Notes: generated by a model not told the origin, from the letters alone. A stretch of DNA of 10,146 bases from an uncultured Paracoccaceae bacterium (GCA_937900975.1 CALCPC010000221.1:1-10146); one strand, 5' to 3'. Shown: positions 1 to 8,001, numbered from the stretch's first letter. Program-made: numbers and translations.

Positions 1-56
1 TTGAACGCGTTTTCTGATCATGACTGACTCACTTTGAACGGAAAATGCTCTAGAAC
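1..56. repeat. Near-palindromic intergenic segment
   Basis: GCGTTTTC at 7-14 is answered by GAAAATGC at 41-48, an inverted match in 7 of 8 positions, around a TGATCA palindrome at 15-20. All three forward frames hit stops early (25-27, 34-36 and 15-17), so this is non-coding. The wording TTGAACGGAAA (35-45) recurs at 4813-4823 downstream of ftsA. It looks like a small dispersed palindromic element or a transcript-end structure of an upstream gene (murC would be expected), but neither is proven here. Confidence 0.3.
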
Positions 57-69
57 CCGAGGGGACGAC

Positions 70-440
70 GTGGCCGAACCCCGGCGCCGGGCTTGCGCCG
101 TGACGTCGTTTCGGCGCGCCCGCCTTTGGGCGCTCCTGGCCAATCTTGCGGCGTTGATCCCGTCGCCCAAAGCGTTTCGGGACAAACCTGGATCACGCAA
201 CGCTGCGTGAAATCAAAGACTTCAACGCGTTGTGGCGTGATTGACGTCTCTGCCATCTCACGAAACGCCATGGGCGGAAGCCTTGGCCAGCGGCGACCCC
301 GTTGATCGCGACCGCCGTGCCGCTTCTTTTTTTGGGCGCACCAGAACGGCCCGCTTGGTGCATTGCGCTGTCTTTTGGCTGGGGCATCGGTTCTGCGCTG
401 GCCGGTCCCAGCGCGCCGCGCCCGGCCGCCACCGCAAATC
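70..440 (+). pseudogene. Decayed DUF2484-like small membrane protein gene
   Basis: In Rhodobacteraceae a small two-helix membrane protein of unknown function (DUF2484) commonly sits between murC and murB. Three fragments resembling it lie here in order but in different frames. Fragment A (frame of GTG 70-72, preceded by GAGGGG with a 5-nt gap) reads LWALLANLAALIPSP, like the first helix, and stops at TGA 208-210. Fragment B (frame of 302) reads [14 protein letters not shown], like the middle of the family. Fragment C (frame of 363) reads [13 protein letters not shown], like the conserved C-terminal helix end. A palindromic insert (172-268) separates A from B, and a one-base frame change near 350-363 separates B from C. 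Fragment C is in the murB frame with no stop between them. The family match is from memory of its typical wording, so the assignment is moderately confident; that no intact gene exists here is more certain. Confidence 0.6.
172..268. mobile_element. 97-bp palindromic, TIR-bounded element (MITE-like)
   Basis: The segment starts with GCGTTTCG (172-179) and ends with its exact reverse complement CGAAACGC (261-268). Inward of these the two ends still share scattered matches (about 12 of 17). Inside is a perfect 7-bp stem, TCACGCA (193-199) with TGCGTGA (204-210), and a loop ACGC. There is no room for a transposase. It interrupts the DUF2484-like reading frame and brings its stop codon. The form fits a small non-autonomous repeat of the MITE or REP kind. 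Only one copy is in this window, so its repeat status is inference. Confidence 0.5.
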
Positions 441-521
441 CTGCAGCCCGGGCGCGAACCGCCCTTGACGCCGCCCGCTGCCGCTTTCACCGTGGCGCGG
501 CGTTTGCCGGGGAGGCCCCAC

Positions 522-1472
522 TTGACCACGCCGCTATTAGAGCGTTTGCCGCCGGTGCGGGGGCGCTTGACGCCCAACCGGGATCTCGCATCGCTCAGCT
601 GGCTGCGCGTCGGCGGCCCGGCGGAGGTTCTGTTCCAGCCCGCTGACCGCGCCGATCTTAGCGCGTTTCTTAGCGCGCTGCCCCGGGATGTGCCGGTTTT
701 CCCCATCGGCGTTTGCTCTAACCTTATCATCCGGGACGGGGGGCTGCGGGGCATCGTGGTCCGGCTCGGCCGCGCATTCGGCGATATCGCCATCGAAGAC
801 GATGGCGCGGTGCGCGCCGGTGCTGCCGCGCTCGACCGCCGTGTCGCGGAGACCGCGGCCAAGGCGGGGGTCGATCTGTCGTTTTTGCGCACGATCCCCG
901 GCACCATCGGCGGCGCGGTGAAGATGAACGCGGGCTGTTATGGCTGCTATGTGGCCGATGTTTTCGAGACGGCGACTGCGATGACCCGCGGCGGCCAGAC
1001 CGTCCAGCTGACGCACCGTGACATGCGTTTTGCCTACCGGTCCAGCGATGCGGGCCCAGATTTGATCCTGCTGGAAGCCCGGCTGCGCGGCCCGCGACGC
1101 CCGCCGGCCGAGATCGCGGCGCGGATGGCCGACAACGTTGCGCAGCGCGCGGCCTCCCAACCCGTCGACGAACGCTCCTGCGGGTCGACCTTTCGCAATC
1201 CGGCGGGCTACTCCTCCACCGGCCGGGCCGACGATGTGCATGACTTGAAGGCCTGGAAACTGATTGAGGACGCCGGCCTGCGCGGCGCGACGCTGGGCGG
1301 CGCCAAGATCAGCGAGAAACACGCCAACTTTCTGATCAACCGGGGTGACGCAACGGCCACAGAGCTGGAGGAATTGGGGGAGCGTGTTCGCAAAAAGGTT
1401 CAGACCAGGACCGGCATCCGCCTAGAGTGGGAAATTATGCGGGTGGGTGAACGCCTTGCCGCTGTAAGCTGA
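522..1472 (+). CDS. murB: UDP-N-acetylenolpyruvoylglucosamine reductase MurB
   Basis: FAD-dependent, NADPH-using cytoplasmic enzyme that reduces UDP-GlcNAc-enolpyruvate to UDP-MurNAc, the second committed step of peptidoglycan precursor synthesis. The 316-residue product carries the FAD-domain stretch [16 protein letters not shown] (27-42), SNLIIRDGG (66-74), [18 protein letters not shown] (124-141), the substrate-binding AYRSS (171-175), GSTFRNP (221-227) with the catalytic serine S222, and a C-terminal EWEIMRVG (302-309). The start is TTG 522-524, chosen because GGGGAGG (509-515) sits 6 nt upstream and the family alignment begins just after. An in-frame GTG at 492 lacks a ribosome site, and the frame stays open back to 363 only because it runs into remnants of the preceding pseudogene. 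Oddity: residue 65 is Cys (GVCSNL) where the family usually has Gly. First intact gene of the murB-ddl-ftsQ-ftsA operon. Confidence 0.95.
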   Translation: MTTPLLERLPPVRGRLTPNRDLASLSWLRVGGPAEVLFQPADRADLSAFLSALPRDVPVFPIGVCSNLIIRDGGLRGIVVRLGRAFGDIAIEDDGAVRAGAAALDRRVAETAAKAGVDLSFLRTIPGTIGGAVKMNAGCYGCYVADVFETATAMTRGGQTVQLTHRDMRFAYRSSDAGPDLILLEARLRGPRRPPAEIAARMADNVAQRAASQPVDERSCGSTFRNPAGYSSTGRADDVHDLKAWKLIEDAGLRGATLGGAKISEKHANFLINRGDATATELEELGERVRKKVQTRTGIRLEWEIMRVGERLAAVS

Positions 1473-1520
1473 TCCAAAAACGAGGCCGCAAAGGCCCGGG
1501 CAGAAGACTTGAGGCGGGCT

Positions 1521-2435
1521 ATGTCGAGCAGGACATCCCCCCGCGTGGCGCTCTTGTTGGGCGGCATTTCGGCCGAGCGCGAGGTCAGCCTCGTCAGCGG
1601 TCGGGAATGCGCGTCGGCGCTGCGCGATGAGGGGTTCGAGGTTGTAGAGATCGACGCGGGCGCGGACCTGCCCGCGCGCCTGGCCGATGCCCGCGCCGAT
1701 GTCGTCTTTAACGCGCTGCATGGCCGATGGGGCGAGGATGGCTGTGTCCAGGGCCTGTTGGAATGGCTGAAGATCCCCTACACCCATTCCGGCGTTCTGG
1801 CATCGGCCTTGGCGATGGATAAACCGAAGGCCAAGGACGCCTTTGCCCGCGCGGGTCTGCCGATCACCGAAAGCCTGCTCGCCCCGACCGCCGAAATCCG
1901 CGCGCGGCATGTGCTGGCGCCGCCCTATGTCGTGAAGCCTTATAACGAGGGGTCGTCGGTCGGCATCACCATCGTGGGTGAGGGCGCAAATGGGCCGCCC
2001 GCGCTGCCCGATACGGTGCCGGACCTGATGATGGTGGAACGGTTCGTGCCGGGGCGAGAGTTGACGGTGACCGTGATGGGTGATCGGGCGTTGGCCGTGA
2101 CTGATATCGTCACGGATGGCTGGTACGATTACGACGCGAAATACGCCGCCGGCGGCTCTCGCCACGTCGTGCCCGCCGCAATCCCGGCTGAGATTGAGGC
2201 TGCGTGCCTCGACTATGCCCGGCGGGCGCATCTCGCGCTGGGGTGCCGGGGCGTGAGCCGCACCGATTTCCGCTGGGACCCGGCAGAGGGCCTTGCAGGG
2301 CTGTTTTTGCTCGAGACCAACACCCAGCCCGGGATGACGCCCACCTCACTGGCGCCCGAGCAAGCACAGCATTGCGGCATCTCGTTCGGCGCGCTGGTGC
2401 GATGGATGGTGGAGGACGCCTCATGCTTCCGGTAA
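1521..2435 (+). CDS. ddl: D-alanine--D-alanine ligase
   Basis: ATP-grasp ligase that joins two D-Ala molecules for the pentapeptide of peptidoglycan. The 304-residue product has the N-terminal [16 protein letters not shown] (12-27), HGRWGEDG (67-74), the ATP-binding K101 and K139 regions ([27 protein letters not shown]), the omega-loop WYDYDAKY (201-208), whose Tyr marks a D-Ala-D-Ala rather than D-Ala-D-Lac enzyme, and the metal-binding GVSRTDFRW and [15 protein letters not shown] (263-277). The start is ATG 1521-1523, with GAGG 1511-1514 six nt upstream; a TTG four codons earlier overlaps that site and is less likely. The gene follows murB after 48 nt, and its last 13 nt overlap the start of ftsQ, suggesting coupled translation. 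The position between murB and ftsQ is the usual dcw location (ddlB). Confidence 0.96.
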   Translation: MSSRTSPRVALLLGGISAEREVSLVSGRECASALRDEGFEVVEIDAGADLPARLADARADVVFNALHGRWGEDGCVQGLLEWLKIPYTHSGVLASALAMDKPKAKDAFARAGLPITESLLAPTAEIRARHVLAPPYVVKPYNEGSSVGITIVGEGANGPPALPDTVPDLMMVERFVPGRELTVTVMGDRALAVTDIVTDGWYDYDAKYAAGGSRHVVPAAIPAEIEAACLDYARRAHLALGCRGVSRTDFRWDPAEGLAGLFLLETNTQPGMTPTSLAPEQAQHCGISFGALVRWMVEDASCFR

Positions 2436-3289
2436 GGCGCGATCCCGCGCCGAGCCGGATCAAATACCGGTTGGAACGCTTGTGGCTAACCCCCTTGATC
2501 CGGCGCACGGTGCGCACCGGCCTGCCGCTGCTGGCCCTTGCCGCGCTTTTGGGCGCGACGATCGCCCATCCGCGGGTGCAGGCGGAGGTCGACGCCGCGG
2601 TCGCAGCCGTTTCAACGGCCCTGGCCGCGCATCCCGACCTGACGGTCACGGCGCTGGACATTCAGGGCGCCAGCGCGCCGCTTGCCGCTGAGATCGAACG
2701 CCGCCTCGCGCTCGACCTTCCGCAAAGCGCGCTGGATTTGGATTTGACAGGCCTTCGGGCGGCGATCGCGTTGCTAGAACCGGTGGCGGATGTCGAGGCG
2801 CGATACGGCACCGATGGCCGGCTGACTGTTGTGGTTAAAGAGCGTGTTCCGGTGGCGATCCTGAAAGGGCCGGATCGGTTCGACCTGATTGACCCGGGCG
2901 GCGTGCGGACCGGAACGATCCCGCATCGCTTGGCGCGGCCCGATCTGCCGCTTTTGGCGGGTGTGGATGCTGGCTTGCATGTGGCGGAGGCCAAGCGGCT
3001 GCTGGCGCTTGCCGCCCCCGTCAAGCGCCGGATCCGCGGCCTTGTCCGGGTTGGCACCCGGCGCTGGAACCTGGTCCTGGCGCCGGACCTGACCGTGCTT
3101 TTGCCCGAAAACGCGCCTGAAGCCGCGCTTCGCCGCCTGATGGCGCTGCAGGCGGCGAAGGCGTTGCTCGACCGCGATCTTGTCGCGGGCGAGCTCCGCG
3201 ATCCCGCGCGGCCGGTTGTGCGGCTAAGCCCTGGCGGGCTGGCCGCGGTTCTTGGCACCGACATCCCGCCCGAGGAGGGTGCGTTATGA
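2423..3289 (+). CDS. ftsQ: Cell division protein FtsQ
   Basis: Bitopic inner-membrane divisome protein that links the cytoplasmic ring to the periplasmic septal synthases through its periplasmic domain, with FtsB and FtsL as partners. The 288-residue product has a basic cytoplasmic tail (about 1-30, ending IRRTVRTG), one hydrophobic segment (about 33-49, [15 protein letters not shown]) and a POTRA domain (about 73-143: [11 protein letters not shown], then [23 protein letters not shown] read in two parts), followed by the beta-rich FtsQ domain. The start is ATG 2423-2425, with GGAGG 2411-2415 seven nt upstream, inside the end of ddl. The stop TGA 3287-3289 overlaps the ftsA ATG. Sequence conservation in this family is low; the assignment rests on POTRA wording, topology and position between ddl and ftsA. 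Confidence 0.93.
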   Translation: MLPVRRDPAPSRIKYRLERLWLTPLIRRTVRTGLPLLALAALLGATIAHPRVQAEVDAAVAAVSTALAAHPDLTVTALDIQGASAPLAAEIERRLALDLPQSALDLDLTGLRAAIALLEPVADVEARYGTDGRLTVVVKERVPVAILKGPDRFDLIDPGGVRTGTIPHRLARPDLPLLAGVDAGLHVAEAKRLLALAAPVKRRIRGLVRVGTRRWNLVLAPDLTVLLPENAPEAALRRLMALQAAKALLDRDLVAGELRDPARPVVRLSPGGLAAVLGTDIPPEEGAL

Positions 3290-4611
3290 GTTCAGTCTTG
3301 TTCGAAAGCCAGCGCGCGATGCGGCAACGGCGGGAGGCAGCGCTGCGCCGCGGCCTGGTCGCGATCTTGGACATCGGCTCCACCAAGATCGCCTGCCTGG
3401 TGCTGCAATTCGCCCCCGACCGCGCCGACCCGGCGCGCCGGACCAGCCTGACGCATGGCGCGTTTCGCGTTGTCGGGGCTGCGACCACACGTTCTCGCGG
3501 GGTGCGTTATGGTGAGATCACCGCGATGGAGGAGACCGAGCGTGCGATTCGCACCGCGGTCCAAGCGGCCCAAAAGATGGCCGGGCTGCGGGTCGATCAC
3601 GCCATTGCGTGCCTTTCGGGCGGGGCGCCCCGCTCCTACGGGTTGACGGGGTCGGTTCGGGTTGAAAACGGCGAGGTGGCCGAGCCCGATATCGGCCATG
3701 TGCTGACCGCCTGCGATGTGCCGGACTATGGCGCCGACCGCGAGGCGCTGCACGCGCTGCCAGTCAATTTCGCGCTCGACGACCGGTCTGGGCTGTCCGA
3801 TCCGCGCGGCCAGATCGGCGCGCGGCTGACGGTCGACATGCATCTTCTGACGGTCGATGGCATCCCCGTTCACAACCTTCTGCATTGTATCCGGCGCTGC
3901 GATATGGAGCTTGCGGGACTGGCCGTCTCATCCTACGCCGCGGGGCTTTCGGCGCTGGTCGAGGATGAGCAGGAGTTGGGTGCTGCCTGTGTCGATATCG
4001 GCGGCGGCACCACCGGGTTGTCGATTTTTGCCAAACGCCAGATGATTTTCGCCGATTGCGTGGCGATGGGCGGGCATCACCTGACCTCGGACATCTGCCA
4101 GGGGTTGGAGATGCCCTATGCCACCGCCGAGCGGATCAAAACGCTGCATGGCGGCGTCGTCGCCACGGGCGCCGATGACCGCGATTTCATCGAAATCCCC
4201 TCCGCCTTCGAGGAGGAGGCGGAGCGCCGTCAGATCACCCGCGCCGAATTGATCGGCGTCATGCGCCCGCGGATGGAGGAAATCTTAGAGGAGGTGCGCG
4301 CGCGGCTCGACGCCTCGGGGTTTGAGTGTTTGCCGGGACAGCGCGTGGTTTTGACCGGCGGTGGCGCGCAGGTTCCGGGGCTGGAAACGCTGGCCGCGCG
4401 GATCCTGGGACGCAATGTGCGCATCGGCAAACCTTTGCGCGTGCAGGGCCTGCCGCAGGCCGCCACCGGCACAGCCTTTGCCGCCGCAGTCGGCCTGGCG
4501 CTGTTTTCCTCGCATCCCCAAGATGAATGTTGGGATTTCGAGATGCCCGCCGACCGCATCGGCAGCCGCCGGATGCGCCGTGCGATCCGCTGGATCCGGC
4601 AAAACTGGTAG
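3286..4611 (+). CDS. ftsA: Cell division protein FtsA
   Basis: Actin-like ATPase that anchors FtsZ filaments to the cytoplasmic membrane and recruits later divisome proteins. The 441-residue product shows the first phosphate loop VAILDIGSTKIACLVL (25-40), the second phosphate motif CVDIGGGTTGLSIF (about 235-248), the adenosine motif VVLTGGGAQVPGLE (about 354-367) and, between the first two, the 1C/SHS2 region typical of FtsA rather than MreB or DnaK. It ends in a basic amphipathic helix (RRMRRAIRWIRQNW, 428-441), the expected membrane-targeting sequence. The start is ATG 3286-3288 behind GAGGAGGG (3272-3279), a very strong ribosome site, and overlaps the ftsQ stop as ATGA. Unlike the usual order, ftsZ does not follow directly; a convergent gene lies between. 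Confidence 0.97.
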   Translation: MSSVLFESQRAMRQRREAALRRGLVAILDIGSTKIACLVLQFAPDRADPARRTSLTHGAFRVVGAATTRSRGVRYGEITAMEETERAIRTAVQAAQKMAGLRVDHAIACLSGGAPRSYGLTGSVRVENGEVAEPDIGHVLTACDVPDYGADREALHALPVNFALDDRSGLSDPRGQIGARLTVDMHLLTVDGIPVHNLLHCIRRCDMELAGLAVSSYAAGLSALVEDEQELGAACVDIGGGTTGLSIFAKRQMIFADCVAMGGHHLTSDICQGLEMPYATAERIKTLHGGVVATGADDRDFIEIPSAFEEEAERRQITRAELIGVMRPRMEEILEEVRARLDASGFECLPGQRVVLTGGGAQVPGLETLAARILGRNVRIGKPLRVQGLPQAATGTAFAAAVGLALFSSHPQDECWDFEMPADRIGSRRMRRAIRWIRQNW

Positions 4612-4890
4612 CCGGTCACAGGTTTCGGCGCCCGCCCGCCGATGCGGGGCGCGCCGAATACGCCCGCAGGCGGGGCTCTACCGCCCGTGGGCGCCCCTGG
4701 GCAACACCGCCGTCCGCGCGGGGTTCCGCGGTCAGCATCTGTCCCCAACACCGAATGAAAGCGTTTAAGAGTGTCGGTTCGGAAGCCTCGAACCGGCATT
4801 TTTGCCTAAAATTGAACGGAAATTTCTTCCCTCAACCGCCCGATGTCTGCACGACGGCGGATCGGTTTGCGGGCAGGGGCAAGGCGTGTC
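4612..4890. other. Intergenic region between ftsA and convergent sulfotransferase gene
   Basis: No credible gene is present. The first 130 bases are GC-rich with imperfect inverted repeats (near 4625-4660). The part around 4743-4835 is clearly more AT-rich than its surroundings and holds a hairpin with a T-run (listed separately), the small stem-loop GGCATTTTTGCC (4795-4806) and CCTAAAATTGAACGGAAA (4806-4823). The AT-rich patch would normally be expected near a promoter or transcript end. Since convergent genes end on both sides, termination in both directions is the simplest role. Confidence 0.5.
4775..4803 (+). terminator. Candidate terminator after ftsA
   Basis: CGGTTCG (4775-4781) pairs perfectly with CGAACCG (4789-4795) over a 7-nt loop. 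Five T residues follow at 4799-4803. It lies 164 nt after the ftsA stop and would end the murB-ftsA transcript before the convergent gene. The stem is modest and the T-run starts 3 nt late, so strength is uncertain. In the opposite direction no T-run follows closely. Confidence 0.45.
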
Positions 4891-6267
4891 TTAGAGACCA
4901 AACCGCCCACGCGAGGCCGAGCGCAGCGGCGGAACGGGTCTGGATTTCATCTCTTCCAACCTGGCGATGAACGTATCGTTTGCTTTCAGGCGCAAAAACA
5001 CCTCATTGCAAAGCGGCCCGACCAGCGCGTCGCCATCGGCATTTTTGGCAAGGCGCTTTGCGAGGTTGTCGATCAGATCGCCCTGCTCCACCCAATACGT
5101 AATCACGCCGTCAAACAGCGGCCCGCCCTTCGAGAACCGGTGTTTCGGTGGCCAAGGCACCGCCGGCCGGTAGAGCCGCACCTCGCTTTCCGCCAGTTTG
5201 GCGAAATTGGCCATCGTCGATGCCAAAAGCCCCAGCGCGCGCGCGCCCGGCGTTTTGCCGTGGTCGGCGAAGGTATCCGCAACCGATGTCAGCCAGCGGA
5301 GATTGAGCTGGCGGTAAAGCGCCGCGGGATCGTCCTCAACACAGCGAAAAAACAACTGCAGCGCCCCGCGTCGGACAGCATCGTCGCGCGCACGCCGTGT
5401 CACGACGATGCTGGAGGCCAGCAAAAGCGCAAGGAAGCTTGACCCTTTGAACTCTGGTGCCAGGGCACGAAAGTGCTGGCCCAACACCGGTTTTCGCCCC
5501 GGCCAGGTGCGACCGGGCGTGCCAGGGATCGGTGTGCTGCGAAACAGGGCAAGGTCGGCTTTGCGCGACGGCAATGCGCGTAACCCGCCGGGAATGCGGG
5601 ATTTATTGTCTGAAAAAAGCGCTGGCCAAAGATCGTAGATTTGTTGCGGGGGGGATGGCAGGGGCGCCCGCGGTCGGACAGGCTCTCCATCGCCCTCATA
5701 GCCTAAAAGCCGGTAATCCTCTGCAAAAAGGCGCCGCATGCGCGCCTCCTCCGCGTCCGTCATGGTCACGCGCGGCCGGTCGGTCGTCCGACGCAAATGC
5801 GGCAATTGCGCGGGCAACGCATGGTGCGCGGCGAAGGCCTCATACTCAGCGCTCAGCCGCTCAAAACACAGAATGTCGGTTGCCAGGTGAAGACAGTTAA
5901 AAGGATGCGTCTGCGGCAGGATGTGGTGTTTTAGGTTGCCCAACGGCTCTCGTATCAGCCGGTCGAACGGGATCTCTGGATCTTCTAGGACGTCCAGCGC
6001 CTGGGTCACCGTCAGGTCGGGAAGCGTCGGCTCAGAATACCGCCCGGCTTCGTGCGTGTCGCCAAATTTGAACATCCGCACCGCCGACAAAAACCGGCTT
6101 TTGGGATTGCGTGTCACCGCAAGCCTGGCCACGGCGGGCCAGCGTTTTGGGACAAAACCGAACGCCATGGCCGCGCGCTTGCCGCAAAGGTTTTGGATAG
6201 ATGTGCCGCCGGTTTTGGGCAGGTGCAGGAGGATTAGATCAGGGTCGGACAGAAGAAGATTGGCCAT
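4891..6267 (-). CDS. Sulfotransferase-domain protein with long C-terminal extension
   Basis: The N-terminal 190 residues look like a PAPS-dependent sulfotransferase (Sulfotransfer_2-like): ILLHLPKTGGTS (12-23) is the 5'-phosphosulfate loop and TRNPKSRFLS (52-61) the 3'-phosphate loop. CFERL (134-138) and DYRLLGY (184-190) also fit the family. Such enzymes transfer sulfate from PAPS to carbohydrates or other acceptors; the acceptor here cannot be read. Residues about 191-458 are not a domain I recognise. They start with a Pro-rich linker (PVRPRAPLPSPP, 196-207), followed by mixed helices such as EFKGSSFLALLLASSIVV (272-289) and YWVEQGDLIDNLAKRLAKNA (391-410). The start is ATG 6265-6267, with GGA seven nt upstream, near the beginning of the family core; the frame stays open to 6432 but that part lacks family wording and invades the ftsZ leader. 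It lies antisense between ftsA and ftsZ, unusual for a dcw cluster. Confidence 0.8.
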   Translation of the reverse strand: MANLLLSDPDLILLHLPKTGGTSIQNLCGKRAAMAFGFVPKRWPAVARLAVTRNPKSRFLSAVRMFKFGDTHEAGRYSEPTLPDLTVTQALDVLEDPEIPFDRLIREPLGNLKHHILPQTHPFNCLHLATDILCFERLSAEYEAFAAHHALPAQLPHLRRTTDRPRVTMTDAEEARMRRLFAEDYRLLGYEGDGEPVRPRAPLPSPPQQIYDLWPALFSDNKSRIPGGLRALPSRKADLALFRSTPIPGTPGRTWPGRKPVLGQHFRALAPEFKGSSFLALLLASSIVVTRRARDDAVRRGALQLFFRCVEDDPAALYRQLNLRWLTSVADTFADHGKTPGARALGLLASTMANFAKLAESEVRLYRPAVPWPPKHRFSKGGPLFDGVITYWVEQGDLIDNLAKRLAKNADGDALVGPLCNEVFLRLKANDTFIARLEEMKSRPVPPLRSASRGRFGL

Positions 6268-6465
6268 CAGCATATCCAAAACGCAGCTGCCTTGCGCATA
6301 GAGGTGCCGCCAAGAAGCGTCAAGGCGCGCCTTTCTGGCCGAGAGCAGGCCGGCGCACAACAAAGTGCGTGACGCGCTCGGGCTTTTACAATACCGTGTA
6401 TAGTGCAACGAGCATATGTGAGCCGGGCGCAAAAGCCTGGCCGGTCAAAGATACAGGCGGATAAA
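6268..6465. promoter_or_regulatory. Divergent intergenic region, ftsZ promoter candidate
   Basis: This 198-bp gap must drive ftsZ to the right and the sulfotransferase gene to the left. The only AT-rich cluster is 6384-6418, with -10-like words TACAAT (6387-6392) and TATAGT (6399-6404), both without a convincing -35 at 16-18 nt. No TTAA-N7-TTAA (CtrA type) site was found. The ftsZ ribosome site AGGCGG (6455-6460) is five nt from its ATG. Confidence 0.3.
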
Positions 6466-7998
6466 ATGGCTTTGAACCTCAGCATGCCAGAGCAGCATGA
6501 TTTGCGCCCCCGCATCACAGTTTTCGGCGTGGGTGGCGCGGGCGGCAACGCTGTCAACAACATGATCGAAAAGGCGCTTGAGGGGGCGGAGTTCGTGGTT
6601 GCGAACACGGACGCCCAAGCCTTGGCGCAGTCGGAGGCGAGCGCGAAGCTGCAGCTTGGTGTGAAGGTGACCGAAGGGCTGGGCGCCGGTGCGCGGCCCG
6701 AGGTCGGCGCCGCCGCAGCCGAAGAAAGCATCGAGACCATCGTCGACCATCTGGTGGGCACCCATATGTGTTTCATCACCGCCGGCATGGGCGGCGGCAC
6801 CGGCACCGGGGCCGCGCCGATCATCGCGCAGGCCGCCCGCGAGATGGGCGTTTTGACCGTTGGCGTGGTCACCAAGCCCTTTCAGTTCGAAGGCGCCAAA
6901 CGGATGCGCCAGGCCGAAAAAGGGGTGGAGGAGTTGCAGCGCGTCGTCGACACGCTGATCATCATCCCCAACCAAAACCTCTTCCGCCTCGCCAATGAGC
7001 GGACGACGTTTACCGAGGCGTTTTCCCTCGCCGACGACGTGCTCTACCAAGGTGTTAAAGGCGTCACCGATCTGATGGTGCGCCCCGGGATCATCAACCT
7101 CGATTTCGCCGATGTCCGTTCCGTGATGGATGAGATGGGTAAGGCGATGATGGGCACGGGTGAGGGTGAGGGCGAAGCCCGCGCTGTGCAGGCCGCCGAG
7201 AAGGCCATCGCCAACCCGCTGTTGGATGAGCTCAGCCTTAAGGGCGCGAAGGGTGTGTTGATCAACATCACCGGTGGCATGGACCTGACGCTGTTTGAGT
7301 TGGACGAGGCGGCGAACCGTATCCGCTCGGAAGTGGATCCAGAGGCGAACATCATTGTCGGCTCAACGCTCGATCCGGATATGGAGGGGCGTCTGCGTGT
7401 GTCGGTGGTCGCGACCGGCATCGATGTGATCGAGGGGGAGCGGCCGGGCGCAACACCGCGCCGGGACCCGATTGAGGTGGCGCCCATGGCGCACCCCGTG
7501 GCCGAGACGCCAGCGCCCGAAGTGGAGCCTTTGCCGGCCGCCGAGCCTGAGCCGCTGCCGGCCGCGAGCTTTGTCGACAGCCGTCCGCGGGCTGCTGAAA
7601 CGCCGCAACCCGCCGTGCCCGAAACCGCCGTGCCCGAAACCGCCGCCGTCGCAGACATGCCGCCGCCGCAGCCCGAGCGTCCGCGCAGGCCCGGCGAACC
7701 CTCGCCCGAGGCGCTGGCACGGCTGCAAGCCGCCGTCGCGAAAGTGCCGGAGGCGCGGGCGCCGACTGCACCGCAACATGCGCCCCGTCCAGCCGTCGAG
7801 GACAGCGGACGCTTTGCGATCAACAGCCTGATCCATCGGATGCCCGGCAACGCCGCCCGGGGGGAGGAACGCACCGTGCAACCGCGCAGCGTAACACCGC
7901 CAAGCACCGCGCCGGGCCATCACGACCAGGATGTGCCCGCGCCGGACGCCCGGGATAGGTCGGAAATCCCCGCCTTTTTGCGCCGCCAAGCGAACTGA
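6466..7998 (+). CDS. ftsZ: Cell division protein FtsZ
   Basis: Tubulin-like GTPase that polymerises into the cytokinetic ring at midcell. The 510-residue product has [13 protein letters not shown] (21-33), the GTP signature [11 protein letters not shown] (108-118), NTDAQAL (48-54), the T7 synergy loop [11 protein letters not shown] (211-221) and the end of the globular core [10 protein letters not shown] (311-320). A Pro/Ala/Glu-rich linker of about 170 residues (roughly 325-495) contains PETAVPETA and repeated EPLPAA words. The C-terminal peptide [12 protein letters not shown] (499-510) is the binding site for FtsA and other partners. At 510 residues it is much longer than the roughly 380 of E. 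coli, entirely from the linker, which is common in alphaproteobacteria. The start is ATG 6466 behind AGGCGG; an upstream in-frame ATG at 6403 lies in the promoter region and lacks a ribosome site. Confidence 0.98.
   Translation: MALNLSMPEQHDLRPRITVFGVGGAGGNAVNNMIEKALEGAEFVVANTDAQALAQSEASAKLQLGVKVTEGLGAGARPEVGAAAAEESIETIVDHLVGTHMCFITAGMGGGTGTGAAPIIAQAAREMGVLTVGVVTKPFQFEGAKRMRQAEKGVEELQRVVDTLIIIPNQNLFRLANERTTFTEAFSLADDVLYQGVKGVTDLMVRPGIINLDFADVRSVMDEMGKAMMGTGEGEGEARAVQAAEKAIANPLLDELSLKGAKGVLINITGGMDLTLFELDEAANRIRSEVDPEANIIVGSTLDPDMEGRLRVSVVATGIDVIEGERPGATPRRDPIEVAPMAHPVAETPAPEVEPLPAAEPEPLPAASFVDSRPRAAETPQPAVPETAVPETAAVADMPPPQPERPRRPGEPSPEALARLQAAVAKVPEARAPTAPQHAPRPAVEDSGRFAINSLIHRMPGNAARGEERTVQPRSVTPPSTAPGHHDQDVPAPDARDRSEIPAFLRRQAN
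7611..7640 (+). repeat. Two perfect 15-bp tandem units in the ftsZ linker
   Basis: The 15-mer CGCCGTGCCCGAAAC occurs twice back to back (7611-7625, 7626-7640), followed by five further matching bases. It encodes repeated AVPET. Being in frame and in the disordered linker, it can change copy number without harming the GTPase core. Confidence 0.85.
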
Positions 7999-8001
7999 CC
8001 C

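Noticed and set aside
80..91. Perfect 12-bp palindrome CCCGGCGCCGGG
   Set aside because: Likely chance in very GC-rich sequence; no loop for a hairpin and no second copy seen.
50..907. Open minus-strand frame of 285 codons across the pseudogene and murB
   Set aside because: Arg/Ser/Pro-rich low-complexity product without family motifs; it is antisense to murB and results from high GC.
537..1322. Open minus-strand frame of 261 codons inside murB
   Set aside because: Antisense shadow of a clear murB; no motifs.
1422..2231. Open minus-strand frame of 269 codons across ddl
   Set aside because: Shadow of ddl, whose ATP-grasp motifs are all present on the + strand.
4527..5442. Overlapping + strand open frames (147 and 199 codons) after ftsA
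   Set aside because: They run through the ftsA 3' end, the hairpin, and antisense to the sulfotransferase motifs; no family wording and no ribosome site.
6384..6404. Full sigma70 promoter for ftsZ
   Set aside because: Two -10-like words are visible, but no -35 at a proper distance, so only a low-confidence region is reported.
6268..6432. N-terminal extension of the sulfotransferase to 6432
   Set aside because: The extra 55 residues lack family wording and lie across the ftsZ promoter region; the ATG at 6265-6267 fits the core start better.
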